64,000 nt of DNA from Marinobacter lutaoensis (GTDB lineage Bacteria; Pseudomonadota; Gammaproteobacteria; Pseudomonadales; Oleiphilaceae), in NCBI RefSeq assembly GCF_001981305.1, contig NZ_MSCW01000001.1, positions 62,001-126,000 of the forward strand, written 5' to 3'. The notes under the pieces are model-generated. The model was given only the letters and a program-made list of their open reading frames with translations, was not told where the DNA came from and did not search any database. Position numbers and translations under genes: made by a program. Each line of letters opens with the position of its first letter. Position 1 is the stretch's first letter. This document shows, piece after piece, positions 40,966 to 49,617 of this stretch.

Positions 40966-41805
40966 ATGAGCACACCCACATCGGCATCTGTCGCGGCAAT
41001 TCAGATGGTCAGTACCCGTGACTTGGCCGCCAACCTGCGGGACGCTGCCCGGCTGCTGTCCGAAGCGGCGGCGCAGGGCGCCCGAGTGGCGGTGCTGCCG
41101 GAGAATTTCGCCGTGCTGTCCACATCCGACATGCTTGCCTGCGGCCGGACCGAGGCGGGGGACGCTCCGGTCATCCGTCGGTTCCTGTCCGACCGGGCCC
41201 GCGCGCTGGGACTCTGGATCGTCGGTGGTTCCCTGCCGCTGGCGGCCCGTCCCGACGGCAGCGACATCGAGGATCGGGTTCGGGCCAGCTGCCTGGTGTT
41301 CGACGACCAGGGCCGGGAGGTGGGTCGGTACGACAAGATCCACCTGTTTGATGCCCGGGTGGACGACGCCCATGGCCATTACCGGGAGTCGGACACCTTT
41401 GAACCCGGCGATCAGGTGGTGACCCTGGACACCCCCGTCGGTCGCCTGGGGCTGGCGATCTGCTATGACCTGCGTTTCCCCGAGCTGTTTCGGGCGTTGC
41501 GGGCCCAAGGTGCCGAGTGGGTGTGTTTGCCCAGCGCCTTCACCTGGCAGACCGGTGATGCCCACTGGCATGCGCTGATCCGCGCCCGGGCCATCGAGAA
41601 CCAGATCTGGGTGGTGGCTGCGGGCCAGGGCGGGCAGAACAGCGAACGGCGCCGAACCTACGGCCACACCCTGATCTGCGACCCCTGGGGCAAGGTGGTG
41701 GCGGAGCAGGCGGAAGGGCCCGGCGTCGTGGTGGCCGGGCTGGACCGTGAGCGGCTGGCCCAGGTACGGACGAACATGCCGGTGTGGGACCACCGGCGGC
41801 TCTAG
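40966..41805 (+). CDS. carbon-nitrogen hydrolase (Nit-type amidase)
   Basis: A 279-residue nitrilase-superfamily hydrolase. The Glu-Lys-Cys triad is visible: VLPENFAVLS, GRYDKIHLFD and GLAICYDLRFPELFR. LPSAFTWQTGDAHWHALIRA is typical of Nit1/Nit2-like enzymes that remove deaminated glutathione. The exact substrate is not proven. It follows yhdP by 4 nt. In relatives tldD comes next, but here the convergent darP end is only 9 nt away. Confidence 0.9.
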   Translation: MSTPTSASVAAIQMVSTRDLAANLRDAARLLSEAAAQGARVAVLPENFAVLSTSDMLACGRTEAGDAPVIRRFLSDRARALGLWIVGGSLPLAARPDGSDIEDRVRASCLVFDDQGREVGRYDKIHLFDARVDDAHGHYRESDTFEPGDQVVTLDTPVGRLGLAICYDLRFPELFRALRAQGAEWVCLPSAFTWQTGDAHWHALIRARAIENQIWVVAAGQGGQNSERRRTYGHTLICDPWGKVVAEQAEGPGVVVAGLDRERLAQVRTNMPVWDHRRL

Positions 41806-41814
41806 GGACGGGAT

Positions 41815-42336
41815 TCACTCAACGGTGTCGATGCACTCGCGGAGGTAGCGGAACAGCTTACGTGCCTGCCCGGTGTTCTTCTGCTTCTCGGCGTCCTTAC
41901 GGGCGTTGCGGGTCAGGTTCCTCAGGTGCTGAATGTCCGCCGACGGGCAATAGTCGATGAACTCGGCCACCGCCGGGTCGCCTTCGGTGACCAGACGTTC
42001 CCGCCAGCGTTCCGCCAGATGGTGGCGCCGGGTGTGTTCGGCGCTGCCGGCATCGAACGCATCCAGGCCGCGTTCGATGGCCTCTGGATCTTCCTCACTC
42101 CGCAGCACCTTGCCGATGTAGTGCAGATGCCGCCGGCGCGCCTCGTGTTTCCGGATGCGCCGGGATTCGACCACGGCTGCCCGCAGCCGGTCGCTGATGG
42201 GCAGGCTGTCGAGCTGCTCGTCGCTCAGGTCCAGCATGCGCCTGCCCACCTCCTGCAGAGCCAGCATCTCCCGCTTGAGCTGGGATTTACTGGGGCCGAG
42301 GTCGTCCTGGTACTCGTCGTCTTGATAGTCGGTCAT
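41815..42336 (-). CDS. darP: ribosome biogenesis factor DarP (YjgA, DUF615)
   Basis: A 173-residue, very charged protein of the YjgA/DUF615 family, linked to late 50S subunit assembly in E. coli. SKSQLKREMLALQEVGRRML and LSDEQLDSLPISDRLRAAV are the N-terminal signature, and HYIGKVLRSEEDPEAI and QHLRNLTRNARKDAEK are conserved. The ATG at 42336 (MTDYQDDEYQDD) fits the family; an upstream open stretch overlapping mgtE is not real. It starts 7 nt after mgtE ends. Confidence 0.92.
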   Translation of the reverse strand: MTDYQDDEYQDDLGPSKSQLKREMLALQEVGRRMLDLSDEQLDSLPISDRLRAAVVESRRIRKHEARRRHLHYIGKVLRSEEDPEAIERGLDAFDAGSAEHTRRHHLAERWRERLVTEGDPAVAEFIDYCPSADIQHLRNLTRNARKDAEKQKNTGQARKLFRYLRECIDTVE

Positions 42337-42343
42337 GGTTCGA

Positions 42344-43705
42344 TCAGGAATAGAAGAGGGTGGCGAGACCGAGGAAGGCCATGAAGCCCACCACATCGGT
42401 CACGGTCGTCAGAATCACACTGCCCGCGAGGGCCGGGTCGATGTTGCGGGATTTCAGGAACAGAGGCAACACCGTGCCCACCAGGGCGGCGGCCACCAGG
42501 TTGATGACCAGGGCCGCGGCGATAATGGCGCCGATCATCAGGTCCTGGAACCACAGCGCGGCCGCGCTGGCGACCACCGCGGCCCAGAAGATCCCATTCA
42601 GGGCGCCCACCAGGAACTCCCGGTTCAGCAGCCAGCCGACGTTGGCTCCGCTGATCTGCCCGACCGCCATGCCCCGGATCACCAGGGTCAGGGTCTGGCT
42701 GCCGGCAATGCCGCCCATGCTGGCGACGATCGGCATCAGCACCGCCAGGGCCACCACCTGGGCGATGGTGTCCTCGAACAGGCCAATGACGGCGGACGCG
42801 GTAAACGCGGTCAGCAGGTTGATGCCCAGCCAGACCGCGCGCCGCCGGGTGGTTTTCCAGACCGGGGCAAAGGTGTCCTCGTCCTCGTCCAGACCGGCCA
42901 TGCTCATCAGGGAGTGGTCGGCATCCTCGCGGATGACATCGACCACGTCGTCGATGGTGATCCGGCCGAGCAACTTGCCCTCGTGGTTGACCACCGGCGC
43001 TGAAATCAGGTCGTAGCGCTCGAACAATGTGGCGACCTTGGTGTCCGGCAGGTCCACCGGAATGGGTTCGATGTTGGTGTCCATGACCTCGCGGACGGTG
43101 GCGGCGGGGTTGGAAACCAGCATCTTGGTGATCGGCAGCATGCCGATGAACTCGTCGCGGCGGCTGACCACAATCAGGCTGTCGGTCATGGGGGGGAGGG
43201 TACGGTGCCGCCGCAGGTAGCGCAGGACCACGTCGATGCTGATGTCGGGACGGACGGTGATGGTGTCCGTGTTCATCAGGCCGCCGGCAGTGTCCTCCGG
43301 ATAGGAGAGCACTTCCTCGACCCGTTGGCGGTCCTGTTCGTCCATGGTGTCCAGGACTTCCTGGATCACCGCGTCCGGCAGTTGCTGCAGCAGGTCGGCG
43401 AGGTCGTCCGACTCGAAATCTTCGATGATGTCCGCCAGTTCCTGAGCGTTCAGCTGGCTCAGGAAGTAGCCCCGGATGTCATCGCTCAGGTATTGCAGAA
43501 CCTCGCCTTCGAGGTCCTTTTCCACCAAGTTCCAGAGCAGGGCCCGCTGGCGGGGGGGAGAGGATTCCAGCAGGTGAGCAATATCACTGGGACTCAGGCC
43601 GCCGTTAAGAATACGGGCGACCTGCTTGAGCGCACCGCTGTCGAGCGCTTCGCTCAGCGACCGCAGCCGCTGCCGGGCCTGGCTTTTTTCCAGAATATCG
43701 GTCAT
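42344..43705 (-). CDS. mgtE: magnesium transporter MgtE
   Basis: A 453-residue Mg2+ channel. The N-terminal helical superhelix has repeated short motifs (DIAHLLESSPPRQRALLWNL, ELADIIEDFESDDLADLLQQ). Two CBS domains follow (about residues 140-260, with AGGLMNTDTITV and DKATL-like strands). The C-terminal membrane domain has five helices, including the pore-lining PIVASMGGIAGSQTLTLVIR. Cytoplasmic Mg2+ closes the channel in the known structure. A perfect TATAAT (43739-43734) lies 30 bp before the ATG, so it is transcribed apart from ptsO. Confidence 0.95.
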   Translation of the reverse strand: MTDILEKSQARQRLRSLSEALDSGALKQVARILNGGLSPSDIAHLLESSPPRQRALLWNLVEKDLEGEVLQYLSDDIRGYFLSQLNAQELADIIEDFESDDLADLLQQLPDAVIQEVLDTMDEQDRQRVEEVLSYPEDTAGGLMNTDTITVRPDISIDVVLRYLRRHRTLPPMTDSLIVVSRRDEFIGMLPITKMLVSNPAATVREVMDTNIEPIPVDLPDTKVATLFERYDLISAPVVNHEGKLLGRITIDDVVDVIREDADHSLMSMAGLDEDEDTFAPVWKTTRRRAVWLGINLLTAFTASAVIGLFEDTIAQVVALAVLMPIVASMGGIAGSQTLTLVIRGMAVGQISGANVGWLLNREFLVGALNGIFWAAVVASAAALWFQDLMIGAIIAAALVINLVAAALVGTVLPLFLKSRNIDPALAGSVILTTVTDVVGFMAFLGLATLFYS

Positions 43706-43733
43706 GAATCACCTGCTTGCTGAAAACGCCTGT

Positions 43734-43739
43734 ATTATA
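43734..43739 (-). promoter_or_regulatory. -10 box of the mgtE promoter
   Basis: TATAAT on the - strand, 29 bp before the mgtE start. No good -35 hexamer is visible at the normal distance, which suggests activator dependence or a weak promoter. No Mg-sensing leader is possible in so short a 5' region. Confidence 0.45.
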
Positions 43740-43788
43740 GCGGAGTTAGGTGACACAGGTGAGAAAGCGTCGTAGGTGATTCCCGGCG

Positions 43789-44058
43789 TTACTCGCCTTC
43801 TCCGAAATAATCGTCAATCAGTTCCACCAGCGCCGCGATGGCCTGCTCCTCGTCCGGGCCCTCGGCGATCAGTTCCACGTCCGTGCCCTGGCTGGCTGCC
43901 AGCATCATCACCTGCATGATGTTCTTGGCGTCCACTTCCCGCCCGTTCCGGGCGATTTTTACGACACTGTCATACTGGGATGCGGTGGCCACCAGCTTGG
44001 CACTGGCCCTGGCGTGCAGGCCCAGTTTGTTGATGATGGTAATCGGGCGACGGATCAT
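43789..44058 (-). CDS. ptsO: phosphocarrier protein NPr (PtsO)
   Basis: An 89-residue HPr-like protein of the nitrogen phosphotransferase relay. The phosphorylated histidine is His15 in NKLGLHARASAKLV; NIMQVMMLAASQGTDVEL is the regulatory-site region. It receives phosphate from PtsP and passes it to PtsN. It is the last gene of rpoN-hpf-ptsN-rapZ-ptsO and starts 15 nt after rapZ. Confidence 0.95.
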   Translation of the reverse strand: MIRRPITIINKLGLHARASAKLVATASQYDSVVKIARNGREVDAKNIMQVMMLAASQGTDVELIAEGPDEEQAIAALVELIDDYFGEGE

Positions 44059-44073
44059 GGGGTGTCAATCTCT

Positions 44074-44955
44074 TCACTCTTCGCGGGTGCGCAGGTGAGG
44101 CAGTTCGGTGTGCCGGACCTGGACGTTGTTGTAGTTTTTCCGGAAGTGGCGACCCAGTTGTTCGCAGACATAGACCGACCGGTGCTGGCCGCCGGTGCAA
44201 CCGATGGAAATGGTCATGTAGGTACGGTTGCTGGCAGCGAAGCCCGGCAGCCACGTTTCCAGAAATCGGGTCAGATCCTCCACCATGGCGCGGGTGGCCG
44301 GCTCCCGTTCCAGGAAGTCGATGACCGGCTGGTCGGTGCCGTTGTACTGGCGCAGGCTGTTGTCCCAGAAGGGGTTGGGCAGGCAGCGGACGTCGAAGAC
44401 ATAGTCCGAGTCCAGGGGCACGCCGTGTTTGAACCCGAACGACTGAAACAGCAGGGCCAGTTCCTGGTCCTTGCGCCCGACCACCCGCTGCTTGACCTGG
44501 TCGCGCAGCTCATACATCGACATGCCGGTGGTGTTGATGTAGAGGTCGGCCAGCTTGGACAGGGGTTCCAGCAGGGCCTTTTCGGTTTGGATGGCTTCCC
44601 GCAGCGACACCTTGTCGTTGCTCAGGGGGTGCTTGCGGCGGGTGGCGTGGAACCGCTGCAGCAGCGACTGTTCGTCGGCGTCCAGAAAGATGATCTCGAT
44701 GGTCACCCCGGTGGCTTGCAGGCGGCTGTGGATGTCCTCGAAATTGGCCAGCTCTCCGGACAGGTTGCGGGCGTCAATGCTGACCGCCATCCGGTGCAGC
44801 CGCCCAGGCTTCTCCTGGGCCGCCGCTTCCTGGGTCAGGGGAAACAGCAGGCCGATCGGCAGGTTGTCGATGCAGTAGTAGCCGAGGTCCTCGAGCACGT
44901 GCAGCGCGGTACTCTTGCCGGAGCCGGATCGGCCACTGACAATGATCAGCTTCAT
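44074..44955 (-). CDS. rapZ: RNase adapter protein RapZ
   Basis: A 293-residue P-loop protein. The Walker A is VSGRSGSGKSTALHVLED (residues 5-22). YYCIDNLPIGLLFPL, FLDADEQSLLQRFHATRRKHPLS and ISIGCTGGQHRSVYVCE are hallmark blocks. In E. coli RapZ binds GlcN6P and guides the sRNA GlmZ to RNase E; the target in this lineage is unknown. It lies between ptsN and ptsO. Confidence 0.95.
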   Translation of the reverse strand: MKLIIVSGRSGSGKSTALHVLEDLGYYCIDNLPIGLLFPLTQEAAAQEKPGRLHRMAVSIDARNLSGELANFEDIHSRLQATGVTIEIIFLDADEQSLLQRFHATRRKHPLSNDKVSLREAIQTEKALLEPLSKLADLYINTTGMSMYELRDQVKQRVVGRKDQELALLFQSFGFKHGVPLDSDYVFDVRCLPNPFWDNSLRQYNGTDQPVIDFLEREPATRAMVEDLTRFLETWLPGFAASNRTYMTISIGCTGGQHRSVYVCEQLGRHFRKNYNNVQVRHTELPHLRTREE

Positions 44956-44981
44956 GCCCTGTTTCCTCCCCTTGGGCCGGG

Positions 44982-45452
44982 TTATTCGCTGCTGGCGGTC
45001 ATGCGCTGGTAGAGTGTCCTGGCACTGTCGCAGTCCCTCAGCTGGTCGCAGAACGAGCGCTCGTTGAACTTTTCCGCCAGCTGGCTCAGTAGCTCCAGGT
45101 GTTCGCTGGTGGCTTCTTTGGGAACGATCAGGGCAAACACCAGGTCGACGGGCTGGTTGTCGATGGCATCGAACTCAATGCTCTCGACCAGCGTCATCAG
45201 CACGCCCACGACGTGCTCCAGTCCTTCCAGCCGGCAGTGGGGAATCGCGATTCCCTGGCCGATGCCGGTGCTTCCCAGTCGCTCGCGGGCGATCAGGTTG
45301 TTGAAGATCTGAGTTTCGCTCAGGGAGTTGTCGTACTGGTGGATCTGTTCAGCGATGAACTCCAGAACCCGTTTCTTGCTGGAAGCCGGTACCCGACAAA
45401 GGGTCAGCTCCGGTACAAGGATGTTGTCTATGGTCAGAGATGTGTCGCTCAT
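44982..45452 (-). CDS. ptsN: PTS IIA-like nitrogen regulatory protein PtsN
   Basis: A 156-residue EIIA-Ntr domain protein occupying 44982-45452 on the - strand. The phosphorylated histidine is His72 in GIAIPHCRLEGLEH. MSDTSLTIDNILVPELTLC is the usual N-terminus. Unphosphorylated PtsN controls K+ transport and other targets in known systems. A frame extending upstream to 45509 would translate through the hpf terminator hairpin and is unlikely. The terminator ends 20 nt before this ATG. Confidence 0.93.
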   Translation of the reverse strand: MSDTSLTIDNILVPELTLCRVPASSKKRVLEFIAEQIHQYDNSLSETQIFNNLIARERLGSTGIGQGIAIPHCRLEGLEHVVGVLMTLVESIEFDAIDNQPVDLVFALIVPKEATSEHLELLSQLAEKFNERSFCDQLRDCDSARTLYQRMTASSE

Positions 45453-45471
45453 GGATCGACTGTACTTCCGT

Positions 45472-45504
45472 AAAAAAAAGGCTGCGACACCCGGGTGTCG
45501 CAGC
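45472..45504 (-). terminator. intrinsic terminator between hpf and ptsN
   Basis: GCTGCGACAC, CCGG, GTGTCGCAGC: a perfect 10-bp stem (45481-45504) followed on the - strand by eight T residues. It lies 31 nt after hpf and 20 nt before the ptsN ATG, inside an operon that is usually cotranscribed. Confidence 0.9.
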
Positions 45505-45535
45505 GCCATTGGACATCAGGCCGGGAACGCGGCGT

Positions 45536-45844
45536 TCAGCGTTGGCCGTTTCCGTGCATCCGGTCTACGTTTTTTTCCTTGTGCTTGAGCACCTGACGAT
45601 CGAGTTTGTCCACCAGGGCATCGATCGCCGCATACATGTCTTCGTTTTCCGCCTTTGCGTGGATTTCTCCGCCACTCACGTGCAGGGTTCCCTCGGCAAT
45701 GTTGCGCACCTTGTCGACTTCCAGGGTCACCTGGCAGTTGGAGATGTGGTCGAAGTGGCGCTCCAGTTTGTCGAACTTCTCGGTGACATAGTCCTTCAGG
45801 GAGGGGGTCAGTTCTACGTGATGGCCGGAAATGTTGAGTTGCAT
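45536..45844 (-). CDS. hpf: ribosome hibernation promoting factor (short form)
   Basis: A 102-residue short HPF/YfiA-type protein that binds the 30S decoding site and helps inactivate ribosomes in stationary phase. MQLNISGHHVELTPSLKDYV is the family start, and HVSGGEIHAKAENEDMYAAID the second conserved block. It lacks the long C-terminal dimerisation domain. AAGGAGA precedes the ATG. It sits between rpoN and ptsN. Confidence 0.95.
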   Translation of the reverse strand: MQLNISGHHVELTPSLKDYVTEKFDKLERHFDHISNCQVTLEVDKVRNIAEGTLHVSGGEIHAKAENEDMYAAIDALVDKLDRQVLKHKEKNVDRMHGNGQR

Positions 45845-45860
45845 AGGCGTCTCCTTGTTG

Positions 45861-47375
45861 TTACACCAGTCGTTTTCGTTCGTTGGAAGGCGGAATGTGC
45901 ATCGCCTCCCGGTACTTGGCCACGGTGCGTCTTGCCACCTTGATGCCCTGTTCTCCTAGCATGGCCGCAATTTTACTGTCACTCAATGGCTTTTTGGGAG
46001 TTTCTGCGGCGATGAGTTTCTTGATCATCGCCCGGATGGCTGTCGAGGAGCACTCGCCGCCTTCTTCCGTACTGACGTGGCTGGAGAAGAAATATTTCAG
46101 CTCGAAGATGCCCCGGGGGGTGTGCATGTACTTCTGGGTGGTAACCCGGGAAATGGTGGATTCGTGCATGTCCACGGCCTGGGCGATGTCCGATAGGATC
46201 AGCGGTTTCATCGCTTCCTCACCATGATCCAGGAACGCCTGTTGGTACTCCACGATCCGGGTTGCCACTTTGAGCAGGGTCTCGTTCCGGCTCTGGAGGC
46301 TCTTGATGAACCACTTGGCTTCCTGCAGCTGGTCCCGAAGATAGGTGTTGTCCGCGCTGCTGTCCGCCCGCCGGATCAGGGACGCGTAACTGGCGTTGAC
46401 GCGAAGACGGGGCGCGATTTCCGGGTTCAGCTCGACCCGCCAGCGCCCGTTGTGCTTGCGCACGATGACGTCGGGAATGACGTATTCCGGCTCGGACCGG
46501 TCGATCACGTCGCCCGGGCGGGGATTGAGACCGGTGATCAGGGCCAGGACCTGCTTGAGCTGATCCTCCTTGAGCCGGCTCCGACGCAGCAGCTGCGCGT
46601 AGTCACGGTTGCCGAGCAGGTTGATGTAGTGAGTGATCACCAGGCGCGCCTGGGCCAGCCAGGGGGTATCCGGTGGCAACTGGTTGAGCTGGATCAGCAG
46701 GCATTCCTGAAGGTCCCGGGCGAACACACCGGGCGGATCGAAATGCTGCAGCCGATGTAAAACCGCCTCGACCTCGTCCAGTTCCAGCGGGTCCTCCTCC
46801 GCCTCGTCCACCAGGCCGGCGTGAATTTCCTCCAGGGACGAGGTGAGGTACCCCCGGTCGTCCACCGCATCCAGCAGGGCGTGGGCGATGACCCGGTCCC
46901 GCTCGCTCATGGGCGTCAGGTTCAGCTGCCATTCCAGGTGGTCGCGGAGGGTTTCGGTGGGGGAATTCCGGGTCTCGAAGTCCTGATCGTTGTCGTCATC
47001 GGACCGGGCCGCCGGTGCGGGGGCGGACTGATAGATATCGTCCCAGGCGGTGTCGACCGGGAGTTCGTCGGGAATGGTGTCCTGACTGTCGTTGTTGGTG
47101 CTCCACTCCAGACCGGTCTCGCCGTCGTCCCAGTCATCCTCCGGGCCCCCGTCGGTGGCTTCTCCTGAGGCCTCATCCCGGTCCCGGGCGTCGGCCTCTG
47201 TCTCCGGGAGTTGCTCGTCGTCCTCGGAGGTTTCGAGCATGGGGTTGGATTCCAGAGCCTGCTGGATCTCCTGTTGGAGGTCCAGGGTAGAGAGCTGGAG
47301 AAGCCGGATCGCCTGTTGCAGCTGGGGCGTCATAGTCAGGCTTTGACCCAGCTTTAACTGTAGGGAGGCTTTCAT
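45861..47375 (-). CDS. rpoN: RNA polymerase sigma-54 factor
   Basis: A 504-residue sigma-54. Region I is [20 protein letters not shown] (core of activator response), region II is acidic (about residues 55-120), and region III has the core-binding and HTH parts. The RpoN box appears as [15 protein letters not shown] near the C-terminus. The start at 47375 ([10 protein letters not shown]) follows the family; ATG at 47381 is in frame. It is separated from lptB by 390 bp, although the two genes usually lie close together in relatives. Confidence 0.97.
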   Translation of the reverse strand: MKASLQLKLGQSLTMTPQLQQAIRLLQLSTLDLQQEIQQALESNPMLETSEDDEQLPETEADARDRDEASGEATDGGPEDDWDDGETGLEWSTNNDSQDTIPDELPVDTAWDDIYQSAPAPAARSDDDNDQDFETRNSPTETLRDHLEWQLNLTPMSERDRVIAHALLDAVDDRGYLTSSLEEIHAGLVDEAEEDPLELDEVEAVLHRLQHFDPPGVFARDLQECLLIQLNQLPPDTPWLAQARLVITHYINLLGNRDYAQLLRRSRLKEDQLKQVLALITGLNPRPGDVIDRSEPEYVIPDVIVRKHNGRWRVELNPEIAPRLRVNASYASLIRRADSSADNTYLRDQLQEAKWFIKSLQSRNETLLKVATRIVEYQQAFLDHGEEAMKPLILSDIAQAVDMHESTISRVTTQKYMHTPRGIFELKYFFSSHVSTEEGGECSSTAIRAMIKKLIAAETPKKPLSDSKIAAMLGEQGIKVARRTVAKYREAMHIPPSNERKRLV

Positions 47376-47767
47376 CACCATGATTCAGAATCCGTCACTC
47401 ATCAGCGCTCTATATCATTGGCATGTATGGGAAAATTTTTTCTGTTCCCGGACTTTTCGGCAGAACAAGCAAGTTCTTTGCCGAGTTTACTTGCTCCGGC
47501 TCGGCAACACAATCGGGCCGCTGATCAGGCTTCGAGCAGGAAAGCGACGAAGAATCCACCGACAGCACGTTCTGACTTCGATTAAGGCCTCGCCCTTGCC
47601 CTGTGTCCCCCTGTTGTCTTGCGCGGCAACATGGGGACGGATCACCCTGGATTTCCAGCAACCCCGGTTATTGCCATTCGAATCGCTCGCTTTGGCCTCA
47701 GGAAGGGGCATTTTGCTTGGGGAAAAAAGGGGGGCATTTCAGCCTTGGGTTGACATCGGAGCGCCGA
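47376..47767. other. gene-free region between rpoN and lptB with overlapping hairpins
   Basis: No credible gene is present; short open frames here lack ribosome sites and family features. 47458-47505 holds three inverted pairs that overlap: CGGCA..GAAC with GTTC..TGCCG (47458-47483), AGCAAGT with ACTTGCT (47468-47495) and GCCGAG with CTCGGC (47480-47505). The first and third cannot form together. They lie 83 nt or more before rpoN and could be in its 5' leader. An AT-rich patch (about 47430-47444) and TATAGA near 47410 (- strand) suggest a promoter closer to the gene. 47510-47767 shows nothing else clear. Confidence 0.4.
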
Positions 47768-48493
47768 TCAGAGCCGGAATTCGTCCCCCAGATAGACTTC
47801 CTTAACCTGCTGATTGGCCAAAATTTCATCGGCGCTGCCGGAGGCGATGATGTGACCGCCTGAGACGATGTAGGCGTTTTCGCAGATGTCCAGGGTTTCC
47901 CGAACGTTGTGGTCGGTGATGAGGACTCCGATGCCTTTGTCCCGCAGGTGGCGGACAATGTGCTTGATGTCGGTGACGGAAATGGGGTCGACCCCGGCAA
48001 AGGGTTCGTCCAGCAGGATGAAAGCCGGCTCCATGGCCAGCGCGCGGGCAATCTCGACCCGCCGCCGCTCGCCGCCGGAGAGGGCCATGCCCAGGCTGTC
48101 CCGGATGTGGGTGATGTGAAACTCTTCCAGCAGCTCCTGCAGCTTGGCTTCCCGCTCGGCCCGGCTGAGGCCCTTGCGGGTCTCCAGGATGGCCAGGATG
48201 TTGTCGCGCACGGTCAGTTTGCGGAAGACCGAGGCTTCCTGGGGTAGATAGCCGATGCCCTTGCGAGCCCGGCCGTGCATGGGCAGAGGGGTGATGTCAT
48301 GGCCGTCGATGGTGATGCGGCCATGATCGGCGGGCACCAGGCCCACGATCATGTAAAAGCAGGTGGTTTTGCCGGCACCGTTGGGGCCCAGCAGGCCGAC
48401 GATCTCGCCGCTGCGGATTTCCAGGGAGACGTCGAGCACCACCTTTTTCTGTTTGTAGCTTTTCGCCAGGTTACTGGCCCTGAGTACTGCCAT
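47768..48493 (-). CDS. lptB: LPS export ABC transporter ATP-binding protein LptB
   Basis: A 241-residue ABC ATPase that powers LPS extraction with LptF/LptG. The Walker A is [18 protein letters not shown] (residues 37-54), the signature is [15 protein letters not shown], and Walker B is [15 protein letters not shown]. The His switch is in [12 protein letters not shown]. The ATG at 48493 ([14 protein letters not shown]) is set by family alignment. It overlaps lptA by 23 nt. It is the last gene of kdsD-kdsC-lptC-lptA-lptB. Confidence 0.96.
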   Translation of the reverse strand: MAVLRASNLAKSYKQKKVVLDVSLEIRSGEIVGLLGPNGAGKTTCFYMIVGLVPADHGRITIDGHDITPLPMHGRARKGIGYLPQEASVFRKLTVRDNILAILETRKGLSRAEREAKLQELLEEFHITHIRDSLGMALSGGERRRVEIARALAMEPAFILLDEPFAGVDPISVTDIKHIVRHLRDKGIGVLITDHNVRETLDICENAYIVSGGHIIASGSADEILANQQVKEVYLGDEFRL

Positions 48494-49028
48494 CGGACTC
48501 TTGCTCTTGCCTTGTCGTGCGCGGCTGGATGACCATTTCCACCCGGCCGTTGCCGGCGCCGGTGCCTTGTCCGCCGTCCGCGGTGACGACCCGCCGCGCG
48601 GTGTCGTAATGGATGGTGTCGCCACGGAACAGGTTGCCATTCTGCTCGATCACGGCGTCTCCTTCAAAGGTGAGCTGCCGGTCTTGCGCCGACCAGGTGA
48701 TGGTGTGGGCGCGGGCGTCGGTTTCGCCGGCGCCGTCTTCGGTGGGCTGGCGGTAGTGCGCCGGGGACCCGGTGGCCTCAATACGGCTGAGTCCCTCGCT
48801 GTCGCGGTGAATCACCACTCGGTCGGCGGTCAGGCGGGTCTGGCCCTGGGTCAGCTCGACCTCGCCGGTGTAGGTGGCCACGCCCTGGGCATCGTCCAGC
48901 CGGGCGTTGCCGGCGCTGACGGTGATGGGCACGTCCGAATCCAGGTCGAAGGCCAGGGCCGGAACGCCGGGCAGGGCGGCCAGCACGGCCAGCAGCAGCC
49001 TGGCCGTGTGCTTACGGGGTTGTGTCAT
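48471..49028 (-). CDS. lptA: LPS transport periplasmic protein LptA
   Basis: A 185-residue periplasmic bridge protein of the OstA fold. The signal peptide is [18 protein letters not shown] (cleavage after ALA). [20 protein letters not shown] and [19 protein letters not shown] are the OstA repeats. It hands LPS from LptC to LptD/LptE. It overlaps lptC by 17 nt and lptB by 23 nt. Confidence 0.94.
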   Translation of the reverse strand: MTQPRKHTARLLLAVLAALPGVPALAFDLDSDVPITVSAGNARLDDAQGVATYTGEVELTQGQTRLTADRVVIHRDSEGLSRIEATGSPAHYRQPTEDGAGETDARAHTITWSAQDRQLTFEGDAVIEQNGNLFRGDTIHYDTARRVVTADGGQGTGAGNGRVEMVIQPRTTRQEQESDGSTQGQ

Positions 49029-49617
49029 AACGTCCTTCCACGTGGGCGTTCAGTTCCAGAATGCGTTGGTCGATCCAGGCCTTCATGCCGGTTGCCCGGG
49101 TCGTGCCATAGCGGTCGCTGATCTCCACCGGCGCGTCGGTGTAGGCGACGCCTTGATCGCTGTCCAGGGTCAGCTCCGAGGTGGTCAGTCGGGTGTCCTG
49201 GCCGGCGGCTGTCCGCGTCACCCGGACATCGCCGGTGAGGTACAGCAGCCGTTCGTTCTGCAGCAGGCTGCCATGGTCGGCGGCAACGGTCCAGGGGGTG
49301 TTGCCCTCGTCGCCGTACACGTGGGCCAGGGGACTGTCCATGGTGGCGACGTTGCCCGCCTCAAACTGTTCGATGCGGGGGCTGGTGAACTCAATGTGCA
49401 GATTGCCCTGGGCGTCGTAGGCGCGGTAATGGCCATCAACGACGAAACCGTCCGGCTCGGCCGGACCGCGCAATTCGTCCGGTGTTGCCGAAGGTGCCGG
49501 CGGGTCGTCACTGCGCCAGAGCAGGAAGACGGTCGCGCCGATCAGGACCACCAGCGCCAGCGTCCGCACCCACGGACGTTCGCTCAGGTCGATCAGGGAC
49601 GCAACCGGCGGTTTCAC
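49012..49617 (-). CDS. lptC: LPS export protein LptC
   Basis: A 201-residue bitopic protein with one N-terminal membrane helix (VRTLALVVLIGATVFLLW, residues 17-34) and an OstA-like periplasmic domain (FVVDGHYRAYDAQGNLHIEF, LTGDVRVTRTA). It connects the LptBFG transporter to LptA. The start is GTG, overlapping the kdsC stop by 4 nt. Confidence 0.92.
   Translation of the reverse strand: MKPPVASLIDLSERPWVRTLALVVLIGATVFLLWRSDDPPAPSATPDELRGPAEPDGFVVDGHYRAYDAQGNLHIEFTSPRIEQFEAGNVATMDSPLAHVYGDEGNTPWTVAADHGSLLQNERLLYLTGDVRVTRTAAGQDTRLTTSELTLDSDQGVAYTDAPVEISDRYGTTRATGMKAWIDQRILELNAHVEGRYDTTP

Noticed and set aside
45452..45509. N-terminally extended PtsN starting at 45509
   Set aside because: It would translate through the terminator stem and T run, has no ribosome site, and family members start at the residue encoded at 45452.
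47670..47700. TTCGAATC resembling a tRNA T-loop
   Set aside because: No acceptor stem, anticodon arm or CCA end can be built around it.
47380..47863. Short open frames in the rpoN-lptB gap
   Set aside because: No ribosome sites, atypical composition, and no similarity I recognise; the region is better described as regulatory or empty.
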